Assembly (NCBI GenBank): GCA_020832655.1
Contig: JAFIEF010000005.1
Coordinates: 1-64,000 of the forward strand
Reading direction: 5' to 3'
Length of the DNA stretch: 64,000 nt
Origin: Paracoccaceae bacterium
GTDB lineage: Bacteria; Pseudomonadota; Alphaproteobacteria; Rhodobacterales; Rhodobacteraceae
The notes below the pieces were generated by a model. It searched no databases. It saw only the letters and a list, made by a program, of their open reading frames with translations, and had not been told where the DNA came from. This document shows positions 1-7,808 of the stretch, piece by piece; positions within the stretch are counted from its first letter, which is position 1, and each line of letters opens with the position of its first letter. The position numbers and the translations under genes are program-made.

Positions 1-872
1 ATCAGCGTGGTATAGGCCAGCGTCTGTTTCAGGTCGGTCTGGCGCAGCGCCATGACAGATGCAAACACCGCCGTCACGGCCCCAAACAGCGTCAGCACAA
101 AGACCCATGTATCGCTGCCCGACAGGCTGGGATGCATCCGCGCCAGCAGATAGACGCCGCCCTTCACCATCGTGGCAGAGTGCAGATAGGCCGAAACCGG
201 GGTCGGCGCGGCCATCGCATTGGGCAACCAGAAATGGAACGGCACCTGCGCTGATTTGGTAAACGCCCCGATCAGCACAAGGATCAGGATGCCCATGTAA
301 TAGGGCTGGCCAGCCATGCTGCCGGAGGCATTAAGCTGCGACAGCTCGAACGTGCCCTGCGTCACCCCGATCAGGATGAAGCCCGCCAGCAGCGCCAACC
401 CCCCCGCCGCCGTCAGCAACAGCGCCTGCAACGCATTGCGGCGCGATTTCGGGTCGGTATGGGAAAAGCCGATCAGCAGATATGACGTGAAGGTCGTCAA
501 TTCCCAGAACACGAAAAGCGCAATCATATTATCGGCCAGCACCAGCCCCAGCATCGACAGCATGAAGCTGAACAGATAAAGCGCGAAACGGTTGTAATGC
601 TTGTGCCCGGCAAGGTAGCGCGCGGCATACAGCATCACCAGCGCGCCGATGCCGGTGATCAGCAGCGCGAACATCAGGCTTAGCCCGTCCAGCCAGAAGG
701 ACATGCGCACTGTCAGGCTGGGGATCCAGTCCCAGACCCATTGCACAGGGCCATCACGGGGAATGACAGGCAGATATTGCAGAAAGAACAGGAACAGCGC
801 GGTGGTCAGTGCGACTGTGATCATCCCGGCGGGATTGACCCAGGGCGCATTCGGATCGGAAGGCTCTGCCAT
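1..872 (-). CDS. mrpA: Na+/H+ antiporter subunit A (MrpA/MnhA), N-terminal part
   Basis: Partial gene running off the left edge; about 290 N-terminal residues are visible. It is a polytopic membrane protein of the proton-pumping NuoL/MrpA family. Seen: a transmembrane Glu in FWELTTFTSYLLIGF (about residue 124), Lys in FTKSAQVPFHFWLPNAM (about 206), and PTPVSAYLHSATMVKGG, all typical of the antiporter core. The MrpA subunit works in a multisubunit Mrp complex that exchanges cytoplasmic Na+ for protons; the other subunits should lie left of the window. The ORF track misses it because it is open to the edge. I chose the ATG at 872 because AGGAGAAG lies about 9 bases upstream. NuoL or MrpD is the main alternative. 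Confidence 0.85.
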   Translation of the reverse strand, partial: MAEPSDPNAPWVNPAGMITVALTTALFLFFLQYLPVIPRDGPVQWVWDWIPSLTVRMSFWLDGLSLMFALLITGIGALVMLYAARYLAGHKHYNRFALYLFSFMLSMLGLVLADNMIALFVFWELTTFTSYLLIGFSHTDPKSRRNALQALLLTAAGGLALLAGFILIGVTQGTFELSQLNASGSMAGQPYYMGILILVLIGAFTKSAQVPFHFWLPNAMAAPTPVSAYLHSATMVKGGVYLLARMHPSLSGSDTWVFVLTLFGAVTAVFASVMALRQTDLKQTLAYTTL

Positions 873-1126
873 CTGCTTTGTCTTCTCCTGAATTGCACTC
901 GGTTCGGCCCCCACAGGCACGGGCGACAGTATCCGCCCAAGCCCATCGGCGGGCGTTGTTTCACATCTTGAGGCAAAAATCGCAACGATAATCGGCAAAA
1001 CATGCACGGTTTTAGCCTGTTTTGGCGCCGAACTTTGCTCTGATCGCCCCGGATGACGCCCCAGGCGGCCCACAGGCCCGCCTGCCTCGTGCTTGACAAG
1101 CCCTGCCGGCTTCGAAACATGGCCTC

Positions 1127-1618
1127 ATGCGCAGCCCCGCACTTGATAACCGCGATATCGCCATTCTGACCACGCTGATGCGCGAGGGGCGCATCACCAA
1201 GGCGGAACTGGCGCGGCGGGTGAACCTGTCACCCACCCCCTGCTGGGACAGGCTGAACCGGCTGGAACAGGCCGGGCTGATTCGCTTCTACCGGGCCGAG
1301 ATTGCGCTGCAACGTCTGGCCCCGCATGTGGTGATCTTCGTCACCATCGAGCTTGACCGCCACAAGTCAGAGGATTTCCAGCGTTTCGAACGCGCTGTCG
1401 CCAGCCTTGATGAAATCACCGATTGCTGGTCACTGGGCGGCGGGTTCGACTATCTGCTGAAGGTCATTACCTCTGACATAGCGGCCTATCAGGCGCTGAT
1501 GGACGGGCTTCTGGACCGCCGCGCCGGGGTGAAGCGCTATTTCACCTATATCGTGACCAAGCATGTCAAGGACAGCCCGCCCCCGCTGGCCCGGTTGCTG
1601 GATGATTCGTCTGGCTGA
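1127..1618 (+). CDS. Lrp/AsnC family transcriptional regulator
   Basis: A 163-residue Lrp/AsnC regulator. The N-terminal winged helix-turn-helix covers roughly residues 10-60 (ITKAELARRVNLSPTPCW as the helix-turn-helix core). The C-terminal RAM/effector-binding domain follows, with the GGGFDYLLKVITSDIAAYQ stretch typical of the family. It stands 110 bases before an aldehyde dehydrogenase on the same strand and is divergent from mrpA. Regulators of this exact subtype are known next to succinate-semialdehyde dehydrogenase genes in ectoine catabolic clusters (asnC-ssd or doeX-doeC). I infer that it controls the downstream dehydrogenase in response to an amino-acid-like effector. No ribosome binding site is obvious before the ATG. 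Confidence 0.85.
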   Translation: MRSPALDNRDIAILTTLMREGRITKAELARRVNLSPTPCWDRLNRLEQAGLIRFYRAEIALQRLAPHVVIFVTIELDRHKSEDFQRFERAVASLDEITDCWSLGGGFDYLLKVITSDIAAYQALMDGLLDRRAGVKRYFTYIVTKHVKDSPPPLARLLDDSSG

Positions 1619-1728
1619 GTGCCCCTCTTCAGACGAACCATCGCCGTTTGCGCCCGTTCCCGAAAACAATCTCTGCGCGCCATCATCTATCATGGCCAAA
1701 ACCGCAGATTGCCACGGAAGGAAACGCC

Positions 1729-3207
1729 ATGCGCGGCACGCAGAATGCAATGAACATGCCACTGGCCGACCGGCTGAACGACCGCTCCTTGCTGCGCGAA
1801 CAGGGATTTGTCGGGGATTGGCGCGATGCAGATCAGCGCTTTGACGTGACCGACCCCGCCACTGGCGCGACCATTGCGCAGGTGGCGCGGATGCGCGCCA
1901 ATGATGCCAGTGCCGCTGTGGATGCCGCGCAATCCGCCTTTCCCGACTGGTCCGGCGGCGTGCCCCAGACCCGCAGTGCCGCGCTGCGTCGCTGGTTCGA
2001 ACTGATCATGGAAAACCGCGAGGGTCTGGCGATGATCATGGTCGCCGAGCAGGGCAAGCCGCTGTCAGAGGCGCGCGGCGAGATCGAATATGGCGCGGGC
2101 TTTGTCGAATTCTATGCCGAAGAAGCCAAGCGCCCCGATATTCGCGGCGTGACCTCGCATCTGCCTGATGCCGAGGTCGAGCTTTGGCGCGAGCCGGTGG
2201 GGGTGGCGGCACTGGTCACGCCCTGGAACTTCCCTTCGGCGATGGTCACGCGCAAGGCTGCCGCGGCGCTGGCGGCGGGCTGCACCTGTGTCGTGCATCC
2301 ATCAGCCGAAACACCGCTTTCGGCGCTGGCGCTGGCCGCGCTGGCCGAACGCGCGGGGATTCCCCCAGGCGTGCTGAATGTTGTGCCGGGTGACGCGCCA
2401 GAGATCGTGGGCACATGGACGCAGGATACCCGCGTGCGCGCGCTGTCCTTCACCGGCTCGACCGAGGTGGGGCGGCTGCTCTATCGTCAATCCGCCGACA
2501 CCATCAAGCGGCTGGTGCTGGAACTGGGCGGGCATGCGCCCTTCATCGTCTTTGCCGATGCCGATCTGGACCGCGCCGTGGCAGAAGCGGTCAAGGCAAA
2601 ATTCGCCACCACCGGGCAGGATTGTCTGGGGGCAAATCGTTTTCTGGTCCAGCAGCCTGTCTATGACGAATTCTGCACCCGCTTTGCCACCGCCATGCGC
2701 AAGCTGACGCTTGGGCCGGGGATGGAAGATCGTGACCTTGGCCCGTTGATGCATGAACGCGCCGTGGCCAAGCAGGAAGCCCATGTCGCCGATGCAATGG
2801 CGCGCGGCGCGCGCTGCCTGCTGGGTGGCGCGCGCGATGCGCAAGGCCCGCTTTTCTACAAGCCCACCTTGCTGGTCGATGTGCCCGGCGACGCCGATAT
2901 CATGCATCAGGAAACCTTTGGCCCGGTCGCGGCGGTCGCCCCTTTTGAAACCGAAGAAGAGGCCATCACCCGCGCCAATGCCACCGAATACGGGCTGGTG
3001 GCCTATGTCCACACGCTGGATCCACGCCGCATCTACCGCATGACGCGGGCGCTGCAATTCGGCATGGTGGCCGTCAACCGCACCAAGGTCACGGGCGCGC
3101 CGATCCCCTTTGGCGGCATGAAACAGTCGGGGCTGGGGCGCGAAGGCGCGCGCTGGGGGATGGAGGCGTTCACCGAGATCAAGTATGTCTGCCGCGACTG
3201 GGGGTAA
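1729..3207 (+). CDS. NAD(P)-dependent aldehyde dehydrogenase, succinate-semialdehyde dehydrogenase type
   Basis: A 492-residue soluble aldehyde dehydrogenase that oxidises an aldehyde to its acid with NAD(P)+. The general-base Glu is in ELGGHAPF (residue 265) and the catalytic Cys is in TGQDCLGANRF (residue 299). The NPSAE-like cofactor loop and C-terminal FGGMKQSGLGREG are of the GabD/SSADH subfamily. The ORF track begins at 1648, but I prefer ATG 1729 because GGAAGGAAA sits just upstream. The adjacent Lrp/AsnC gene matches the asnC-ssd pair of Rhodobacterales ectoine catabolism, so the substrate may be succinate or aspartate semialdehyde. The exact substrate cannot be read from sequence alone. 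Confidence 0.9.
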   Translation: MRGTQNAMNMPLADRLNDRSLLREQGFVGDWRDADQRFDVTDPATGATIAQVARMRANDASAAVDAAQSAFPDWSGGVPQTRSAALRRWFELIMENREGLAMIMVAEQGKPLSEARGEIEYGAGFVEFYAEEAKRPDIRGVTSHLPDAEVELWREPVGVAALVTPWNFPSAMVTRKAAAALAAGCTCVVHPSAETPLSALALAALAERAGIPPGVLNVVPGDAPEIVGTWTQDTRVRALSFTGSTEVGRLLYRQSADTIKRLVLELGGHAPFIVFADADLDRAVAEAVKAKFATTGQDCLGANRFLVQQPVYDEFCTRFATAMRKLTLGPGMEDRDLGPLMHERAVAKQEAHVADAMARGARCLLGGARDAQGPLFYKPTLLVDVPGDADIMHQETFGPVAAVAPFETEEEAITRANATEYGLVAYVHTLDPRRIYRMTRALQFGMVAVNRTKVTGAPIPFGGMKQSGLGREGARWGMEAFTEIKYVCRDWG

Positions 3208-3272
3208 CTGACGCGCGGGCTTTGCGGCCAGTGTCGGCCGAGGGTCATCCCGTCTTGCCCGGCCTTGGCCGC

Positions 3273-4175
3273 TCAGCGTCCGAACTCGACAATCGCCGCG
3301 CCCAGCGCAATCAGCGCCATCAGCGCCAGCTTGCGCGGGCCAACCCGTTCTTTCAGGATGAACCATCCAATCAGCGCGGCAAAGACGGTCGAGGTTTCGC
3401 GCAGTATCGCGGCCTCGCCAACCTTGCCGATCAGCGTGGCAATCATCACCGACCCGAAGCTGACATAGCCGATGATCGCCCCCAGAAACCCGCGGATCAT
3501 CAGCGGGCGCAGCGCGGGCGGGCGGGGCATGTTGCGATAGCGCAGCGCCCCCAGTATCGCGAAATCGATCGAGGACAGGAAGAAGAACCACGCCACAAAG
3601 CCCAGCGGGTCGCCCGACAACCGGATCGCCCAGGCGTCATAGGTGGTATAGGCCGCCACTGTCATCCCCCCGGCCAAGGCCCAAAGAAGCCCGTGTTTCA
3701 GCGCGCGCGGGTCGATCTGTTCTTCCGACAGGTTGCGCAGCGCCAGCAGCAGGATGCCCCCTGACAGGCAGGCCACGCCCAGCCACTGCACCAAAGTATA
3801 GCTTTCGCGAAAGATCAGCATGGCGGCAAAGATGGTGATCAGCGGCCCCGTGCCGCGCACCACCGGATAGACCACGGTAAAGGCCGCGCGCTCATAAGCC
3901 AGCGCCATCGCCAGCTTGTAAAGGAAGTGAATGATGATCACACCCACAAAGACCGGCCACATGAACAAGGGTGGCGGGCCAAAGACGAAAATCGCAATGG
4001 GACCGGCGATGATCACCAGCCAGAAATCGATCGCCCCGCGCGTCAGCCAGGGGTCATGCAACCCCTTTTGCAGCGCACCGAAGACAGCATGAGCCAATGC
4101 TGCGGTCAGCGCCAGAAGCGTGGCCAGCCGCGCGCCTTCAGGCGTGCCCACCAATGAAAGCAGCCACTCGCCCAT
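3273..4175 (-). CDS. EamA/DMT-family membrane transporter
   Basis: A 300-residue hydrophobic protein with about ten predicted transmembrane helices arranged as two EamA repeats. The second repeat ends in SSTVFAALIGWFILKERVGPRKL-type sequence. The family exports or imports small metabolites such as amino acids; substrates are rarely predictable. The gene is monocistronic, converging on the aldehyde dehydrogenase. Its start lies only 23 bases from the left copy of the 106-bp inverted repeat, so that repeat occupies the place where its promoter should be. Confidence 0.85.
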   Translation of the reverse strand: MGEWLLSLVGTPEGARLATLLALTAALAHAVFGALQKGLHDPWLTRGAIDFWLVIIAGPIAIFVFGPPPLFMWPVFVGVIIIHFLYKLAMALAYERAAFTVVYPVVRGTGPLITIFAAMLIFRESYTLVQWLGVACLSGGILLLALRNLSEEQIDPRALKHGLLWALAGGMTVAAYTTYDAWAIRLSGDPLGFVAWFFFLSSIDFAILGALRYRNMPRPPALRPLMIRGFLGAIIGYVSFGSVMIATLIGKVGEAAILRETSTVFAALIGWFILKERVGPRKLALMALIALGAAIVEFGR

Positions 4176-4198
4176 GCGCCCTGCCTGCGTGAATGATT

Positions 4199-4304
4199 AA
4201 AGCGTTTCGGCTTTTCGTTGAATCGCCTTCAATGCTTTAACCTTTTGTTTTGTCGCAATTTCGAACCGAAAAAGTCTGTCAACTTTTTCTGAAATTGCTT
4301 TAAC
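4199..4304. repeat. 106-bp AT-rich inverted repeat, left copy
   Basis: The reverse complement of this segment matches 7700..7805 at 104 of 106 positions by hand comparison. It has about 37% G+C in a region near 65%. It contains an internal hairpin GAAAAAG-TTGACAGA-CTTTTTC whose loop includes a TTGACA, a possible -35 element reading toward the EamA gene. No convincing -10 box is placed after it. The copy lies between the 3' end of hisE and the start of the EamA transporter. Confidence 0.95.
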
Positions 4305-4343
4305 ATGTGTTGCATACGCCCGCGCCCGAAGATGCGCAAGCGC

Positions 4344-4658
4344 TCAGCGGTCGCGCGCGGCTTTCTCGGCGATGCCGGACACGCCTTCGCGACGGGTAAG
4401 CTCTGCCTCGATGTCAGCCAGGCTGACCCCGCGCGCCGCGCACATCACCAGCAGATGATAGAGCACATCGGCGGCCTCTGCAGTCAGGCGCGCGCGGTCG
4501 CCCTTCACGGCCTCGATCACCGCCTCTATGGCTTCTTCGCCGAATTTCTCTGCGCATTTCTCCGGCCCCTTGGCCAGCAATTTCGCGGTCCAGCTGCTGT
4601 CCGGGTCCGCGGCTGCCCGCGCGGCGATGGTGGCGGCCAGACGTTCCAGCGCGCTCAT
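4344..4658 (-). CDS. hisE: Phosphoribosyl-ATP pyrophosphatase HisE
   Basis: A 104-residue all-alpha MazG-fold enzyme for the second step of histidine synthesis, hydrolysing phosphoribosyl-ATP to phosphoribosyl-AMP and pyrophosphate. The metal-binding helix [18 protein letters not shown] and the following DVLYHLLV stretch are diagnostic. Length is normal for a stand-alone HisE. Its ATG overlaps the TGA of hisF by four bases, so the two are translationally coupled in a hisF-hisE order common in alphaproteobacteria. Confidence 0.95.
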   Translation of the reverse strand: MSALERLAATIAARAAADPDSSWTAKLLAKGPEKCAEKFGEEAIEAVIEAVKGDRARLTAEAADVLYHLLVMCAARGVSLADIEAELTRREGVSGIAEKAARDR

Positions 4659-5416
4659 GTCAGCCTCACCGGAATACCGGCAGCCGCCATATGCGCCTTG
4701 GCCTGCCCGATGGTGTAGTCACCGAAATGAAAGATCGACGCGGCCAGCACCGCCGACGCGCCTGCATCGCGCACGCCCTCGACCAGATGATCAAGCGTGC
4801 CCACGCCCCCCGAGGCAATAACCGGGATCGGCACGGCATCGACAATGGCGCGGGTCAGGGGCAGGTTGAAGCCCGCCCGCGTGCCGTCCCGATCCATGCT
4901 GGTCAGCAGAATTTCGCCCGCGCCTTTCGCCGCGACTATGCGGGCAAATTCCACCGCATCAACGCCTGTTGGCCTGCGCCCGCCATGCGTGAAGATTTCC
5001 CACTTGCCGGGGCTGACCGTCTTGGCGTCAATCGCCACCACAATGCACTGGCTGCCGAAACGGTCGGCGGCGCGCGCCACCACATCCGGGTCGGCCACGG
5101 CAGCGGAATTGAACGACACCTTGTCGGCCCCCGCAAGAAGCAGCGCGCGCACATCATCCACTGTGCGCACACCCCCGCCCACAGTCAGCGGCATGAAGCA
5201 TTGTTCAGCCGTGCGCGTGACCAGATCGAACATGGTGCCGCGGTTTTCATGGGTGGCGTGGATGTCCAGAAAGCACAGCTCATCCGCGCCCGCAGCGTCA
5301 TAGGCTTTCGCCGCCTCGACCGGGTCGCCCGCATCGCGCAGATCGACAAAATTCACGCCCTTGACCACGCGGCCATCGGCGACATCCAGACAGGGAATGA
5401 TGCGGGTTTTCAACAT
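4655..5416 (-). CDS. hisF: Imidazole glycerol phosphate synthase cyclase subunit HisF
   Basis: A 253-residue TIM barrel that, with HisH, turns PRFAR and glutamine-derived ammonia into imidazole glycerol phosphate and AICAR. The two catalytic aspartates are visible in [18 protein letters not shown] near the N terminus and in [11 protein letters not shown] near residue 130. The GGGVRT and SGGVGT phosphate-binding loops are present. It precedes and overlaps hisE. HisH, HisA and HisB are not in this window, so the rest of the pathway lies elsewhere or upstream. Confidence 0.97.
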   Translation of the reverse strand: MLKTRIIPCLDVADGRVVKGVNFVDLRDAGDPVEAAKAYDAAGADELCFLDIHATHENRGTMFDLVTRTAEQCFMPLTVGGGVRTVDDVRALLLAGADKVSFNSAAVADPDVVARAADRFGSQCIVVAIDAKTVSPGKWEIFTHGGRRPTGVDAVEFARIVAAKGAGEILLTSMDRDGTRAGFNLPLTRAIVDAVPIPVIASGGVGTLDHLVEGVRDAGASAVLAASIFHFGDYTIGQAKAHMAAAGIPVRLT

Positions 5417-5458
5417 GGCCCCGTCTTAGCCCGCCTGCCGCGCGTCGAAAAGAGGCAT

Positions 5459-5472
5459 TTGACAAAGATCAA
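5459..5472. promoter_or_regulatory. FNR/FnrL-type binding site
   Basis: The sequence TTGACAAAGATCAA fits the FNR-family pattern TTGA(C/T)-N4-(A/G)TCAA on both arms. It lies 57 bases before the DksA/TraR-like gene and 42 bases before the divergently read hisF. The motif is seen directly; control by oxygen through FnrL is inference from the known consensus in Rhodobacterales. Confidence 0.6.
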
Positions 5473-5528
5473 AGACGCGCATGCAAAACCGGGTCAGATA
5501 TGGCTGACACACTCACAGGAGCACTGAC

Positions 5529-5855
5529 ATGACCGACATCAAGGATATCAGCGACCGCAAGGCGCAACTGACTCAGCGTCGGCTGGAGCTTGTCGCGCGC
5601 ATGTCCTTTGTCGATCAGGAGCTTTCCAGTCACGGCAGCCCCGATTGGGAAGACAACGCGATCGAGCATGAAGAGGATGAATCGCTTGAGGCACTGGGCA
5701 TGTCCGCGCAGACAGAGCTGCGCATGATCGATGCCGCGGTGGCAAGGCTTGACGCAGGCGAGTATGGCTTTTGCACCAAATGCGGCGCGCGCATCAGCGA
5801 GGCGCGGCTGGATTTGCTGCCCGCCACGCCGTTCTGCAAATCCTGCGCGCGATAG
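5529..5855 (+). CDS. Short DksA/TraR-type C4 zinc-finger protein
   Basis: A 108-residue protein with an acidic, helical N-terminal two thirds and a C-terminal four-cysteine zinc finger (CTKC near 78-81, CKSC near 103-106). This is the arrangement of DksA/TraR proteins, which insert into the RNA polymerase secondary channel to modulate initiation, often with ppGpp. It is shorter than the canonical DksA of about 150 residues and closer to TraR/YbiI-size members. A good site, AGGAGC, precedes the ATG. An FNR-type box lies upstream, suggesting oxygen-dependent expression. It precedes prfC on the same strand but with its own leader. Confidence 0.85.
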   Translation: MTDIKDISDRKAQLTQRRLELVARMSFVDQELSSHGSPDWEDNAIEHEEDESLEALGMSAQTELRMIDAAVARLDAGEYGFCTKCGARISEARLDLLPATPFCKSCAR

Positions 5856-5891
5856 CTTGCAAGCATCCGGCGCGCGCCCTATACGCGCGCC

Positions 5892-7499
5892 ATGCTGGAC
5901 CATGCCCATAACCGCCCCGAATTGCCGCCCGAGATTGCGCGGCGGCGCACCTTTGCGATCATCAGCCACCCTGATGCGGGCAAGACCACGCTGACGGAAA
6001 AATTCCTTCTATTCGGCGGCGCGATCCAGATGGCGGGGCAAGTGCGCGCCAAGGGCGAGGCGCGGCGCACGCGCTCGGATTTCATGCAGATGGAAAAGGA
6101 CCGCGGAATTTCGGTCTCGGCCTCGGCAATGTCGTTCGATTATGATCGCTTCCGCTTCAATCTGGTGGACACCCCCGGCCATAGCGACTTTTCCGAAGAC
6201 ACCTATCGCACGCTGACGGCAGTAGACGCCGCGATCATGGTGATTGACGGCGCGAAGGGCGTCGAATCCCAGACCCGCAAGCTGTTCGAGGTCTGCCGCC
6301 TGCGCGATCTGCCGATCCTGACCTTTTGCAACAAGATGGACCGCGAAAGCCGCGAGACTTTCGACATCATCGACGAAATCCAGCAAAACCTGGCGATTGA
6401 CGTCACCCCCGCAAGCTGGCCCATCGGGCAGGGGGCGGATTTTCTGGGCTGTTATGATCTGCTGCATGACCGGTTGGAACTGATGGACCGTGCCGACCGC
6501 AACAAGGTGGGCGAAACCGTGGTGGTGAACGGGCTGGATGACCCGGCAATGGCCGCGCATGTGCCCGCCGATCAGCTTGCGCAGCTGCGCGAGGAAGTCG
6601 AGATGGCGCGCGAGCTTCTGCCGCCGCTTGACCCCAAATCAGTGCTGGAAGGGCATCTGACCCCGATCTGGTTCGGATCGGCGATCAATTCTTTCGGGGT
6701 GAAGGAACTGATGCAGGGCATCGCCGCCTATGCCCCCCAGCCCCAGCCCCAGCGCAGCGAAACCCGCGAGATTGCGCCAGAGGAAAGCAAGGTCACGGGC
6801 TTCGTGTTCAAGGTGCAGGCCAATATGGACCCCAAGCACCGCGACCGCGTGGCCTTTGTGCGCCTCGCCTCTGGCCATTTCCAGCGCGGCATGAAGCTGT
6901 TGCATGTGCGTAGCAAGAAACAAATGAGCGTGGCCAGCCCGGTGCTGTTTCTGGCCGCGGACCGGGAACTGGCCGAAGAAGCCTGGGCAGGCGATATCAT
7001 CGGCATTCCCAATCACGGCCAGTTGCGCATTGGGGACGCGCTGACCGAAGGCGAAACCCTGCGCTTCACCGGCATCCCCAGCTTCGCGCCCGAACTTCTG
7101 CAAGCCTGCCGCGCGGGCGATCCGATGAAGGCCAAGCATCTGGACAAGGCGCTGATGCAATTCGCCGAAGAAGGCGCGGCGAAGGTGTTCAAACCCAGCT
7201 TCGGGTCCGGCTTTGTCGTCGGCGTGGTGGGCCAGTTGCAGTTCGAGGTTCTGGCCAGCCGGATCGAGCTGGAATACGGCCTGCCGGTGCGGTTTGAACC
7301 CACGCAATTCACCTCTGCCCGCTGGGTCATGGGCGACAAGCTGGCGGTAGAGAAATTCGCCAGTGCCAACAAGCAGCATATGGCCACCGACAGCGATGGC
7401 GACCCGGTCTTCATGACCCGCCTGCAATGGGATATCGACCGGGTGGAACGCGACTATCCCGATATCCGCCTGACCGCGACCAAGGAAATGATGGTCTAG
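5892..7499 (+). CDS. prfC: Peptide chain release factor 3
   Basis: A 535-residue translational GTPase that recycles RF1/RF2 from the ribosome after peptide release. GTPase motifs are clear: HPDAGKTTL (G1, near residue 23), DTPGHSDF (G3) and NKMD (G4). Domains 2 and 3 of the RF3 type follow, with the VGVVGQLQFEVL stretch characteristic of the family. Length is usual. The ATG lies 36 bases after the zinc-finger gene stop. Downstream are a hairpin repeat and the right copy of the 106-bp inverted repeat. Confidence 0.97.
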   Translation: MLDHAHNRPELPPEIARRRTFAIISHPDAGKTTLTEKFLLFGGAIQMAGQVRAKGEARRTRSDFMQMEKDRGISVSASAMSFDYDRFRFNLVDTPGHSDFSEDTYRTLTAVDAAIMVIDGAKGVESQTRKLFEVCRLRDLPILTFCNKMDRESRETFDIIDEIQQNLAIDVTPASWPIGQGADFLGCYDLLHDRLELMDRADRNKVGETVVVNGLDDPAMAAHVPADQLAQLREEVEMARELLPPLDPKSVLEGHLTPIWFGSAINSFGVKELMQGIAAYAPQPQPQRSETREIAPEESKVTGFVFKVQANMDPKHRDRVAFVRLASGHFQRGMKLLHVRSKKQMSVASPVLFLAADRELAEEAWAGDIIGIPNHGQLRIGDALTEGETLRFTGIPSFAPELLQACRAGDPMKAKHLDKALMQFAEEGAAKVFKPSFGSGFVVGVVGQLQFEVLASRIELEYGLPVRFEPTQFTSARWVMGDKLAVEKFASANKQHMATDSDGDPVFMTRLQWDIDRVERDYPDIRLTATKEMMV

Positions 7500-7550
7500 G
7501 TGTTTGATCCCTGCGCAGCTTGCGCCAGCCGACCCTTCCCAACGCCATGA

Positions 7551-7690
7551 CTTCATCTTGCCCCAAATACTCACGCCGAAGGCAGCGAGCCGACAGGCTC
7601 GCTTCCTCTACCGACCGCGCCAATGCAGTGCAAACTGCGTTCTGCCCGAACGGGAACGCCACCAACTGCTCGACCTGATCAAGAACGTCG
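7551..7690 (+). repeat. Intergenic hairpin repeat, copy 1
   Basis: Begins CTTCATCTTGCCCCAAATACTC and continues into a perfect hairpin AGCGAGCC-gaca-GGCTCGCT (7584..7603). Further similarity to copy 2 at 44453 reaches a shared CCAACTGCTC near the end. The prfC-lnt interval 7500..7808 holds this repeat plus the right 106-bp inverted repeat and no credible gene; the short ORF in the track here is not supported. It may act as a prfC 3' structure or terminator-like element. Confidence 0.8.
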
Positions 7691-7699
7691 CGACGAGAC

Positions 7700-7805
7700 G
7701 CTAAAACAATTTCAGAAAAAGTTGACAGACTTTTTCGGTTCGAAATTGCGACAAAACAAAAGGTTAAAGCATTGAAGGCGATTCAACGAAAAGCCGAAAC
7801 GCTTT
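7700..7805. repeat. 106-bp AT-rich inverted repeat, right copy
   Basis: Inverted partner of 4199..4304, with two mismatches, both at the outer (prfC-side) end. It ends three bases before the lnt stop codon. The pair encloses hisE, hisF, the zinc-finger gene and prfC (about 3.4 kb). No transposase, integrase or inverse-repeat-binding enzyme gene lies inside. Confidence 0.95.
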
Positions 7806-7808
7806 ATA

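Noticed and set aside
2302-3591. Minus-strand ORF of 429 codons
   Set aside because: Overlaps the aldehyde dehydrogenase and EamA genes and shows no family resemblance.
4305-7699. A composite transposon between the 106-bp repeats
   Set aside because: No transposase, and the enclosed genes are ordinary housekeeping genes in normal composition.
7504-7704. 66-codon ORF between prfC and lnt
   Set aside because: Covers the hairpin repeat; no ribosome binding site and no recognisable protein.
7735-7750. GGTTCGAAA in the 106-bp repeat as a tRNA T-arm
   Set aside because: No acceptor, D or anticodon arms can be placed around it, so it is not a tRNA.
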